NCBI GenBank assembly: GCA_032718475.1
Contig: JAUCBJ010001577.1
Location: 24,121-88,120, forward strand
DNA length: 64,000 bases
Origin: Nemertoderma westbladi
Taxonomy: Eukaryota; Xenacoelomorpha; Nemertodermatida; Nemertodermatidae
Direction: 5' to 3'
The notes under the pieces were generated by a model. The model saw only the letters and a list, made by a program, of their open reading frames with translations. It did not search any database and was not told where the DNA came from. Below, one piece after another: positions 1-9,833 of the stretch (positions are counted from its first letter, which is position 1; every line of letters starts with the position of its first letter). A program made the translations under genes and the position numbers.

Positions 1-99
1 ATTCGTTAGAGCAGTTTTGGCTGTAGATCAGTCAGTCAGTCAGCCAGTCAGCCAGTCAGTCAACAATTCTTACAGTAATCAAGTCTAACGACTTGCTAA
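1..99 (+). mobile_element. 3' end of a hairpin-ended unit, type II end (U0)
   Basis: Only the tail is in the window. It has the conserved 'gcagttttggctgtagatca', a (CAGT/CAGC)n microsatellite, 'caattcttacagtaat', then the hairpin CAAGTC-TAAC-GACTTG at 80-95 and CTAA at 96-99. The next unit begins at base 100. The 3' stem is the type II version, although the unit that follows has a type I 5' end. Confidence 0.75.
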
Positions 100-163
100 C
101 TAGTGACGGGCCTAGTGGCCCGATAAGGAACCGACTTTTTATTTCAAATAAAAGAGACAACGA

Positions 164-1242
164 GCTCGGCTCGGTCTGGCATGATTGGGCCCGATTCAGT
201 TCGACTTGGCTTGATCGGCTCGGTTTGGCTCGACTCGGCTTGATTGGGCTCGACTCGACTCAGCTCGATTCGGCTCAATCGGCTTGATTGGGTTCGACTC
301 GGCTCGGTCCGGCTCGACTTGGCTCAATTGGGCTCGACTCGGCTCGATTGGTCTCGACTCTGCTCGGTAGGGCACGAATCGGCTCAATTGGGATTGATTG
401 GGCTTGACTCGGCTCGATTTGGCTCAACTTGGCTCAGTCCGGCTAGACTGGGCTCGGTCCGGCTCAGTCTGGCTCGACTCGGCTTGATTAGGCTCAACTC
501 GGCTATGTCCGGCTCGTCTCAGCTTGATTGGGCTCGACTCGGCTTGATTGGGCTCGACTTGACACATCTCGATTCGGCTCAATCGGCTTGATTGGGTTCG
601 ACTCGGCTCGGTCCGGCTCGTTCCGGCTCGACTTGGCTCGATTGGGCTCGACTCGGCTCGATTGGGCTCGAATCGGCTCGATTGGGATTGATTGAGCTTG
701 ACTCGGCTTGATTTGGCTCAACTTGGCTCAGTCCGGCTCGACTTAGGCTTGATTGGGCTCGACTCGGCTCTATTGGGCTCGACTCGATTCGATTGGGCTC
801 GACTCGGCTTGATTGGGCTCGACTCGACTCAGTCCAGCTCAATTTGGCGTGACATGGCTCAATTGGGCTCGGTCTGAGTCGACTCAGCTCGATTCGGCTC
901 AATCGGCTCGATTGGGTTCAACTCGGCTCGGTCTGGCTCGACTTGGCTCAATCCGCTCGACTCGGCTCGATTGGGATTGATTGGGCTTGACTCGGCTCGA
1001 TTTGTCTCAACTTGGCTCAGTCTGGCTCGATTGGGCTCGGTCCGGCTCAATTAGGCTCGACTAGGATTGATTGGACTAGACTCGGCTCTATTGGGCTTGC
1101 CTCGCCACAGTCTGGCTCGACTAGGCTTGATTTGGCTCAACTCGGCTCCGTTCGGCTTGACTCAGCTCGATTGGGCTCGACTCGGCTTGATCGCCTCGAT
1201 TGGTTCTATTCGGCTCGATCAGTATGATTCGGCTCGATTGAC
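164..1242 (+). repeat. GC-rich degenerate decamer array in U1
   Basis: About 1.1 kb of 10-bp steps alternating around GGCTCGATTG and GGCTCGACTC, built on the pentamer GGCTC. The step is close to one DNA helical turn. Many steps carry TG or CA where others have CG. The array begins at the same 'gagacaacgag' boundary where body A units turn AT-rich. Confidence 0.9.
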
Positions 1243-2040
1243 ACACGCTGCTGGAATGGTCAAAGCCAAACTCATGTGCTGCTCGAAGGGACAAAGTCAA
1301 ACAGTGTGCCTATTATTTGATGTAACTCACGTGCTGCTCGAAGGGCGCAACATCATTTATTTAATTTAATTTAATTTAATTTCGTACACCAAATATACAG
1401 ATGGGTACACAAAGCACAATAGGTTAATAATACAAGCACTATTATAAAATAATATGATATGTCTAAGTACTGCAGATCTAAGAAGGTAATTAATTATGAT
1501 GAAGATACACTATTTAAAATATTACTCAATTCCTGGCGGGTAAAGCCATCTACAATACCTCCGTTGTTTAGGCACCAAATAATTTCCCTACAAAAATTAA
1601 CTCGCCACTTATCTGCGTTCAGTAACGGTACATAAGTAAGATTAGATACCGCACGAGATGTCAGCAATTCAAGATTAAATATGTTACACATGTTTCCTAT
1701 TTCTCGTAAATTTCTCCCAGACCGGGTACGACAATCAACTAAACATATATTAGCAAGAAAACGAATGCACATTTTGTTAGACCTACGTAATGATAAACAA
1801 AATGAAACGAAGCGAGAGTAAAGCATAATACACGGGTGTTTAAACTGCACTAGGTTTTCAACAATATATCGATGAGAATTAAATGGTAATCCAAAAATCA
1901 TTCTAACATTTACATTCCAGGTGCTCAAGGGTCAAAGCAAAACTCACGTGCTGCTACTGTAGAAGGGACAAAGTCAAACATTGTGTCTAATATTTGATTA
2001 ACTCACGTGCTGCTCGAAGGGCGCAACTACATATATCGAA
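1243..2040 (+). repeat. E-box minisatellite in U1, split by a LINE fragment
   Basis: Half-repeats of about 54 bp each contain 'ctcacgtgctgctcgaaggg', so the palindrome CACGTG recurs about every half unit. One half continues 'acaaagtcaaac', the other 'gcgcaa...atatcgaagggtcaaagc', giving a ~108-bp full period. In U1 one CACGTG has decayed to CATGTG, and a LINE fragment separates the two parts. The same minisatellite follows every GC-rich array except U3, which switches to body A instead. Confidence 0.75.
1357..1928 (-). pseudogene. 5'-truncated LINE fragment (reverse-transcriptase C-terminus)
   Basis: A 144-residue open frame (1928 to 1494, minus strand) reads like the region after the reverse-transcriptase core of CR1/L2/Jockey-type LINEs: WNVNVRMIFGLPFNSHR near the start, then SRFVSFCLSLRRS, then GRNLREI. 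The frame has no convincing own start, as expected of a 5'-truncated copy. Downstream on the minus strand is a short 3' UTR ending in about five copies of an AAATT-type repeat (near 1357-1380), which fits a LINE microsatellite tail. The fragment sits inside the E-box minisatellite between 'gcgcaacatcat' and 'caagggtcaaagc', so it inserted after the minisatellite formed. The clade is inferred from residue pattern only. Confidence 0.6.
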
Positions 2041-2065
2041 ACAAGCCCCTGTCTTGTATTTTAAT

Positions 2066-2185
2066 AATAATATAATAATATACACTCCCCAACGGGGTAA
2101 ATGAAATTCGGTAAAATCATATTATTATTTTATCAATAAAATAGATATAAAATAAAAATAATAATAAATCAATTTGTATTTTAAT
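2066..2185. mobile_element. 120-bp MITE-like insertion with 12-bp duplication (U1)
   Basis: The 12-mer ttgtattttaat occurs at 2054-2065 and again at 2174-2185, bracketing AT-rich DNA with a CCCC-aa-CGGGG snapback and self-complementary ataataatat/atattattat runs. The sister units U2, U5, U12 and U18 have the uninterrupted 'cttgtattttaattatatcag' (or close variants) here, so this is a clean insertion with a target duplication. It codes for nothing. Confidence 0.7.
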
Positions 2186-2845
2186 TATATCAGAAATCGT
2201 TGCCATGCATAATGTACTATATTTGGGTCCCATGACCCACCCCATTGAACAGCTTTGCTTACATCTGATCCCAAATTAACTTCCCTCTACGAAAATTATT
2301 TTAATTAAATACATGCAACATAGCAGTCTACTCTACAGTCAACAGTAGTAGGCCTACACAATAACTAAAATGGCATTCAGCTTACCAGCTATTCGCATTA
2401 AGCTAATAGATATTCGATTTCATTGGATTCAGTGAGTGTGTGAGGGCTATTGGGAGAGCAATCAGCTTATGATGTAATACATTAGAATCCCACGGCTTTT
2501 GTTTGCTTACTGTCTGAGTTGTAGAGTGAGGATAATACTTGGCAGAGAAAGCATTTCCTTGTTAGGTGGCCATTCCTATAGAATAGCATTACTAGGCTAT
2601 CTCTATCCATTTTTCATGAGTGCCAGCTGGTGTTTTTATCATTGCGCCTATGGCGTTTTTTCGTTTATGTCTATTTTTCGAGCCCACGGCTCATGGACGA
2701 AATAGCGGAACATACCAGGGACCTTAAAATCGCGGTATCTAGCCGCTGTGAAAATTTCATCAAAATCGTAGTTTTGGCTGTAGATCAGTCAGCCAGCCAG
2801 CCAGTCTCGAGCAATTCTTACAGTAATGAACCTCTCGGTTCCTAA

Positions 2846-5241
2846 CTAGTGACGGGCCTAGCGGCCCGATAAGGAACCGACTTTTTATTTCAAACAGAAG
2901 AGACAACGAGCTCGGCTCGGTCTGGCACGATTGGGCTCGATTCAGTTCGACTTGGCTTGATCGGCTCGGTTTGGCTCGATTGGGCTCGACTCGGCTTGAT
3001 TGGATCGACTCGACTCAGTCCGGCTCAATTTGGCGTGACACAGCTCGAATCGGCTAGATTGGGCTCGGCTCGGCTCGGTCTGACTCGACTCAGCTCGATT
3101 CGGCACAATCGGCTCGATTGGGTTCGACTCGGCTCGGTCCGGCTCGACTTGGCTCAATTGGGCTAGATTCAGCTCAATCTGCTCGACTTGGCTCGAATCG
3201 GCTCGATTGAGATTTATTGGGCTTGACTCGGTTCGATTTGGCTCAACTTGGCTCAGACCGGCTCGATTGGGCTCGACTTGGCTCGGTCTAGCGCAATTGG
3301 GCTCGACTAGGCTTGATTGGGCTCGATCCGGCTCTATTGGGCTCGACTCGATTCGATTTGGGCTTGACTCGGCTCAGTCTGGCTCGACTCGGCTAGATTG
3401 GGCTCAACTTGGCTCGATTGGGCTCGACTCGGCTTGATTGGGCTCAATCCGGGCTCAATTGGCTCGGTCGCACGGCTCGGCTCAGCTCGGCTCGGCTCGG
3501 CTCGGCTTGGCTCGGCTCGGCTCGGCTCAGCTCTCTCGGCTCGGCTTGGCTCGGCTCGGCTCGGCTCGGCTCGGCTCGGCTCGGCTCGGCTCGGCTCGGC
3601 TCGGCTCGGCTCGGCTCGGCTCGGCTCGGCTCGGCTCGGCTCGGCTCGGCTCGGCTCGGCTCGGCTCGGCTCGGCTCGGCTCGGTCTGAGTCGACTCAGC
3701 TCGATTCGGCTCGATTGGGTTCGACTTGGCTCGGCTTAGCTCTATTGGGCTTGATTCGGCTCAATTCGCACGACTCGGCTCGATTGGGATTGATTGGGCT
3801 TGACTTGGCTCGATTTGGCTCAACTTGGCTCAGTCCGGATCAATTGGGCTCCGGTCCAGCTCAATTTGGCTCGACTAGGCTTGATTGGGCTCGACTCGGC
3901 TCTATTGGGCTCGACTCGACTCGATTGGGCTTGACTCGGCTCAGTCTGGCTCGACTCGGCTTGATTGGGCTCAACTCGGCTCTGTTCGGCTCGATTGGGC
4001 TCGACTCGGCTTGATCACCTCTATTGGTTCTATTCGGCTCAATCGGTATGATTCGGCTCGATTGACACACGATGCTGGAAGGGTCAAAGCCAAACTCACG
4101 TGCTGCTCCAAGGGACAAAGTCAAACAGTGTGTCTATTATTTGATGTAACTCATGTGCTGCTCGAAGGGCGCAACATCATATATCAAGGGACAAAGCAAA
4201 ACTCACGTGCTGCTCGAAGGGTCAAAGTCAAACAGTGTGTCTATTATTTGATGTAACTCACGCGCTGCTCGAAGGGCGCAAATACATATATCGAAGGGTC
4301 AAAGCCTAACTCACGTGCTGCTCGAAGTGACAAAGTCAAACATTGTGTCTAATATTTGATTAACTCACGTGCTGCTCGAAGGGCGCAACTACCTATATCG
4401 AAACAAGCCCCTGTCTTGTATTTATATTATATCAGAAATCCTCGCCTTCAGTACAAAATATCTACAAATTAATTTACCTGAAGTATGGGTAACATTATAA
4501 ATTCGCTTTTCGCACAGTAGTTAACTAAATCAAATACACTTCAGGTTGACTGAATGATTTTAATAATGTTTGCCATGAATAATGTACTATATTTGGGTCC
4601 CATGACCCACCCCATTAAACAGCTTTGCTTACATCTGATAGAGAGTAATCCCAAATTAACTTCCCTCGACGAAAATTATTTTAATTAAATACATGCAACA
4701 TAGCAGTCTACTCTACAGTCAACAGTAGTAGGCCTACACAATAACTAAAATGGCATTCAGCTTACCAGCTATTCGCATTAAGCTAATAGATATTCGATTT
4801 CATTCGATTCAGTGAGTGTGTGAGGGCTATTGGGAGAGCAATCAGCTTATGATGTAATACATTAGAAGCCCACAGCTTATGTTTGCTTACTGTCTGAGTT
4901 GTAGAGTGAGGATAATACTTGGCAGAGAAAGCATTTCCTTGTTAGGTGGCCATTCCTATAGAATAGCATTACTAGGCCATCTCTATCCATTTTTCATGAG
5001 TGCCAGCTGGTGTTTTTATCATTGCGCCTATGGCGTTTTTTCGTTTATGTCTATTTTTCGAGCCCACGGCTCATGGACGAAATAGCGGAACATACCAGGG
5101 ACCTTAGAATCGCGGTATCTAGCCGCTGTGAAAATTTCATCAAAATCGTTAGAGTAGTTTTGGCTGTAGATAGCCAGTCAGTCAGCCAGCCAGCCAGCCA
5201 GCCACAGCAATTCTTACAGTAATGAACCTCTCGGTTCCTAA
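2846..5241 (+). mobile_element. hairpin-ended tandem unit U2 (type I ends, body B)
   Basis: It starts CTAGTGACGGGCC directly after U1's CTAA and ends GGTTCCTAA at 5241. The interior is a decamer array with a pure pentamer core, an E-box minisatellite at about 4070-4400, then unique AT-rich sequence and the common 3' module. It lacks the LINE fragment and the 120-bp insertion seen in U1, so it represents the pre-insertion state. Confidence 0.7.
2911..4065 (+). repeat. decamer array with embedded pure CGGCT array (U2)
   Basis: Degenerate GGCTCGATTG/GGCTCGACTC steps flank an almost uninterrupted (CGGCT)n run at about 3472-3684. The pure run looks like a recent expansion inside older diverged array sequence. 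Confidence 0.9.
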
Positions 5242-8003
5242 CTAGTGACGGGCCTAGCGGCCCGATAAGGAACCGAGTTTTTATTTCTAATAAAAGAGAC
5301 AACGAGCTCGGCTCGGTCTGGCATAATTGGGCTCGATTCAGTTCGACTTGGCTTGATCGGCTCGATTGGGCTCGACTCAGCTTGATTGTGCTCGACTCGG
5401 CTCGGTCTGGCTCGACTTGGCTCAATTGGGCTCAACTCGGCTCGATTGGTCTCGACTCGTCTCGATTGGTCTCGACTCGGCTCGATTGGGCTCGATTGGG
5501 ATTGATTGGTCTTGACTCGGCTCGATTTGGATCAACTTGGCTCAGTCCGACTCGACTGGGCTCGGTCCGGCTCAATTGGGCTCGACTAGGCTTGATTGGG
5601 CTCGACTCGGCTCTATTGGGCTCGACTCGATTCGATTGGGCTTAACTCGGCTCAGTCTGGCTCGACTCGGCTTGATTAGGCTCAACTCGGCTCCGTCCGG
5701 CTCGACTCGCTCGACTCGGCTTGATTGGTCTCGACTCGACTCAGTCCGGCTCAATTTGGCGTGACATGGCTCGATTGGGTTCGGCTTGGCTCGGTCTGAG
5801 TCGACTCAGCTCGATTCGGCTCAATCGGCTCGATTGGCTTTGACTCAGCTCGGTCTGGCTCGACTTGGCTCAATTGGGCTCAATCCGCTCGAAACGGCTC
5901 ATTTCAAATAAAAGAGACAACAAGCTCGGCTCGGTCTGGCATGATTGGGCCCGATTCAGTTTGACTTGGCTTGATCGGCTCGGTTTGGCTCAATTGGGCT
6001 CGACTCGGCTTGATTGGGCTCGACTCGACTCAGCTCGATTCGGCTCAATCGGCTCGATTGGTCTCGACTCAGCTCGGTTGCGCTCGAATCGGCTCGAGTT
6101 GGCTCAACTTGGCTCAGTCCGGCTTGACTGGGCTCGGTCCGGCTCAATTGGGCTCGACTAGGCTTGATTGGGCTCGACTCGGCTCTATTAGGATCGACTC
6201 GATTCGATTGGGCTTAACTCGGCTCAGTCTGGCTCGACTCGGCTTGATTATGCTCAACTCGGCTCTGTCCGGCTCGACTCAGCTCGATTGGGTTCGACTC
6301 GGCTTGACTGGTCTCGACTCAACTCAGTCCGGCTCAATTTGGCGTGTCACGGCTCGACTCGGCTCGATTGGGTTCTGCTCGGCTCGGTCTGAGTCGACTC
6401 AGCTTTATTCAGCTCAATCGGCTCGATTGGGTTCGACTCGGCTCGGTCCGGCTCGACTTGGCTCAATTGGGCTCAATTCGACTCAATTGATTGGGATTGA
6501 TTGGGCTTGACTCGGCTCGATTTGGCTCAAATTGGCCCAGTCTGGCACGATTGGGCTTGACTTGGCTCGGTCCCACTCAATTGGGCTCGACTAGGATTGA
6601 TTGGGCTCTACTCGGCTCTATTGGGCTCGACTCAACTTGATTGGGCTTGACTCGGCTCAGTCTGGCTTGCTCGACTTGATTGGGCTCAACTCGGCTCCAT
6701 TCGGGTGAAGACCTCGTTTTGGAATTTCGAAACCACGCTGGTGCGATGCGCGATATCGTGTTTAGTTAATAAATTGAAAAATCCATCAATTCATGTGCAA
6801 CCAGTAATAAGAAATCGCGATAAAGTAATTAAATAAAAATTATTCTAGAAAAATTTTCCTTCAAAAGTATGAAGTCTTGGCATTGGTGACGCGAAACTAG
6901 GCTAGTGAGATTCAGGATATTGCGTTTAATATAAAAATCGAAAACGCTATCGAATTCCGTAAAGGCGTTAATAAAATACTGCAACTTTTTTGAAATTTGT
7001 AAAATTCTAGAACTAGAAAATTAATTTTTGAACGGCGCTGTTTGGGGTTTCGAAACATGGATAGGCTGAAAGAGGACATCGAATTAAGTTGAAAAATGAA
7101 AACCCCATCGAATTTGGACAACGCGTTCTGGAGTTATAGCGGATCGAAAAAAATTGACCCCCCCCAGTCGCCAAAAATTTACAGTAATTTAAAATTTTGC
7201 AAAAAAAATTTTTTGCGTTATTTTTGATGGCGAATCGATTGGCAGTACTGGCTACGAAAAAATTTTTTTTGAAATTTTTGGTCAGAAAAAAAAACATGGA
7301 AAAAGTATATTTTTAAAAAGATTTGATATCTCCTTGCAGAGAATGATCCAACTCTGTAACTTGGCAATCGCTCAAATCCATTCAGCTGAATGGCACAGTA
7401 GAGTAAACTAAAGTAAATTCCCTATACAATGTTCTGAAGGGGTGACTGACAGAGAGTAATCCAACAATAAAACATTTTGCAATAATGTTGGCATTAATGT
7501 AGCCAACTCACTGTGTACGTAACAGTCATTCAGCTTACATTAGCAGAGTGAGATATTCGCATAGAATGCATTGGGAAGAGTAATTCAGCTGAGGCGATAT
7601 TAGATTTCAAACTAAACCAACCAGTTAATAATGTTTGCTTTGACAGAGAGTGGTGGCCTATACAAACAGTATGGGTGTACTGAGTATAATAATCTTGGCA
7701 ACCTCATCGATTTATTACTAAGCCTTCTGTAGAAATGCATTACATAAGCCATTTTTCATCACGACACCAGCTGTTATTGGTGTTATTTTACCATTGCGCC
7801 TATGGCGTTTTTTCGTTTATGTCTATTTTTCGAGCCCACGGCTCATGGACGAAATAGCGGAACATACCAGGGACCTTAGAATCGCGGTATCCAGCCGCTG
7901 TGAAAATTTCATCAAAATCGTTAGAGTAGTTTTGGCTGTAGATCAGTCAGCTCAGTCCAGTCACGCTAACAATTCTTACAGTAATGAACCTCTCGGTTCC
8001 TAA
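5242..8003 (+). mobile_element. hairpin-ended tandem unit U3, chimera of body B and body A
   Basis: Type I ends. The 5' half is a GC-rich array (5307-6705), with the 'aaataaaagagacaacaag' leader repeated internally near 5905. At about 6708 the array switches directly into the body A core 'gtgaagacctcgttttgg', skipping the E-box minisatellite and the body B interior. The 3' half (about 6710-8003) is nearly identical to U10. Confidence 0.7.
5307..6705 (+). repeat. GC-rich degenerate decamer array in U3
   Basis: Same 10-bp step as in U1 but without a long pure pentamer core. An internal copy of the unit's 5' leader (about 5900-5935) shows that the array itself was duplicated or recombined together with its left flank. 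Confidence 0.85.
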
Positions 8004-8068
8004 CTAGTGACGGGCCTAGCGGCCCGATAAGGAACCGACTTTTTATTTCAAATAAAAGAGACAACGAG

Positions 8069-8893
8069 CTCGGCTCGGTCTGGCATGATTGGGCTCGATT
8101 CAGTTCGACTTGGCTTGATCGGCTCGGTTTGGCTCGATTGGGCTAGACTCGGCTTGATTGGGCTCGACTTGACACATCTCGATTCGGCTCAATCGGCTTG
8201 ATTAGGTTCGACTCGGCTGGTCCGGCTCGACTTGGCTCGAATTGGCTCGACTCTGCTCGATTGGGCTCGAATCGGCTCGATTGGGATTGATCGGACTTGA
8301 CTCGGCTCAACTTGGCTCAGTCCGGCTCGCTCGATTGGGCTCGACTTTGGCTTGATTGGGCTCGAATCGGCTCTATTTGGCTCGATTCGATTCGAATGGG
8401 CTCGACTCGGCTTGATTGGGCTCGACTCGACTCAGTCCGGCTCAATTTGGCGTGACACGGCTCAATTGGGCTCGGCTCGGCTCGGTCTGAGACGACTCAG
8501 CTCGATTCGGCTCAATCGGCTCGATTGGGTTCGACTCGGCTCAGTCTGGCTCGACTTGGCTCAATTGGGCTCAATCCGCTCGACTCGGCTCGATTGGGAT
8601 TGATTGGGTTTGACTCGGCTCGATTTGTCTCAACTTGGCTCAGTCTGGCTCGATTGGGCTCGACTTGGCTCGGTCCGGCTCAATTAGGCTCGACTAGGAT
8701 TGATTGGGCTCGACTCGGCTCTATTGGGCTCGACTCGACTCGATTGGGCTTGCCTCACCTCAGTCTGGCTCGACTAGGCTTGATTGAGCTCAACTCGGCT
8801 CCGTTCGGCTTGACTCGGCTCGATTGGGCTCGACTCAACTTGATCGCCTCGATTGGTTCTATTCGGCTCGATTAGTATGATTCGGCTCGATTG
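8069..8893 (+). repeat. GC-rich degenerate decamer array in U4
   Basis: The shortest of the decamer arrays, all degenerate steps with no long pure pentamer stretch. Confidence 0.85.
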
Positions 8894-9041
8894 ACACACG
8901 CTGCTGGAAGGGTCAAAGCCAAACTCACGTGCTGCTAGAAGGGACAAAGTCAAACATTGTGTCTAATATTTGATTAACTCACATGCTGCTCGAAGGGCGC
9001 AACTACATATATCGAAACAAGCCCCTGTCTTGTATTTTAAT

Positions 9042-9161
9042 AATAATATAATAATATGCAGTCCCCAACGGGGTAAATGAAATTCGGTAAAATCATATTA
9101 TTATTTTATCAATAAAATAGATATAAAATAAAAATAAAAATAAATCAATTTGTATTTTAAT
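9042..9161. mobile_element. 120-bp MITE-like insertion (second copy, U4)
   Basis: Same insertion at the same site as in U1, again bounded by ttgtattttaat (9030-9041 and 9150-9161). The shared site means U1 and U4 descend from one inserted ancestor, not from two insertions. Confidence 0.65.
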
Positions 9162-9833
9162 TATATCAGAAATCGTTGCCATGCTTGATGTACTATATTT
9201 GGGTCCCATGACCCACCCCATTGAACAGCTTTGCTTACATCTGATAGAGAGTAATCCCAAATTAACTTCCCTCTACGAAAATTATTTTAATTAAATACAT
9301 GCAACATAGCAGTCTACTCTACAGTCAACAGTAGTAGGCCTACACAATAACTAAAATGGCATTCAGCTTACCAGCTATTCGCATTAAGCTAATAGATATT
9401 CGATTTCATTCGATTCAGTGAGTGTGTGTCGGCTATTGGGAGAGCAATCAGCTTATGATGTAATACACTAGAATCCCACGGCTTTTGTTTGCTTACTGTC
9501 TGAGTTGTAGAGTGAGGATAATACTTGGCAGAGAAAGCATTTCCTTGTTAGGTGGCCATTCCTATAGAATAGCATTACTAGGCTATCTCTATCCATTTTT
9601 CATGAGTGCCAGCTGGTGTTTTTATCATTGCGCCTATGGCGTTTTTTCGTTTATGTCTATTTTTCGAGCCCACGGCTCATGGACGAAATAGCGGAACATA
9701 CCAGGGACCTTAGAATCGCGGTATCAAGCCGCTGTGAAAATTTCATCAAAATCGTTAGAGTAGTTTTGGCTGTAGATCAGTCAGCCAGCCAGTCTCGAGC
9801 AATTCTTACAGTAATGAACCTCTCGGTTCCTAA

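Larger units (their letters stand above)
100..2845 (+). mobile_element. hairpin-ended tandem unit U1 (type I ends, body B)
   Basis: The 5' end is CTAGTGAC, the hairpin CGGGCC-TAGT-GGCCCG, then ATAAGGAACCGAC. The 3' end is a (CAGC)n run, ttacagtaat, the hairpin GAACC-TCTC-GGTTC, and CTAA. The inverse of the 3' end (TTAGGAACCGA) matches the 5' stretch TAAGGAACCGA at 10 of 11 bases. In between lie the GC-rich decamer array, the E-box minisatellite broken by a LINE fragment, a 120-bp insertion, and AT-rich unique sequence up to the common 3' module, which starts near 'cattgcgcctatggcg'. It has no credible coding sequence. It resembles non-autonomous rolling-circle elements, but no Rep/helicase partner is in the window. 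Confidence 0.7.
8004..9833 (+). mobile_element. hairpin-ended tandem unit U4 (type I ends, body B)
   Basis: A short body B unit: GC-rich array 8069-8893, E-box minisatellite about 8895-9015, the 120-bp insertion, AT-rich interior, common 3' module with (CAGC)n. The 3' hairpin GAACC-TCTC-GGTTC is followed by CTAA at 9830-9833. Confidence 0.7.
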
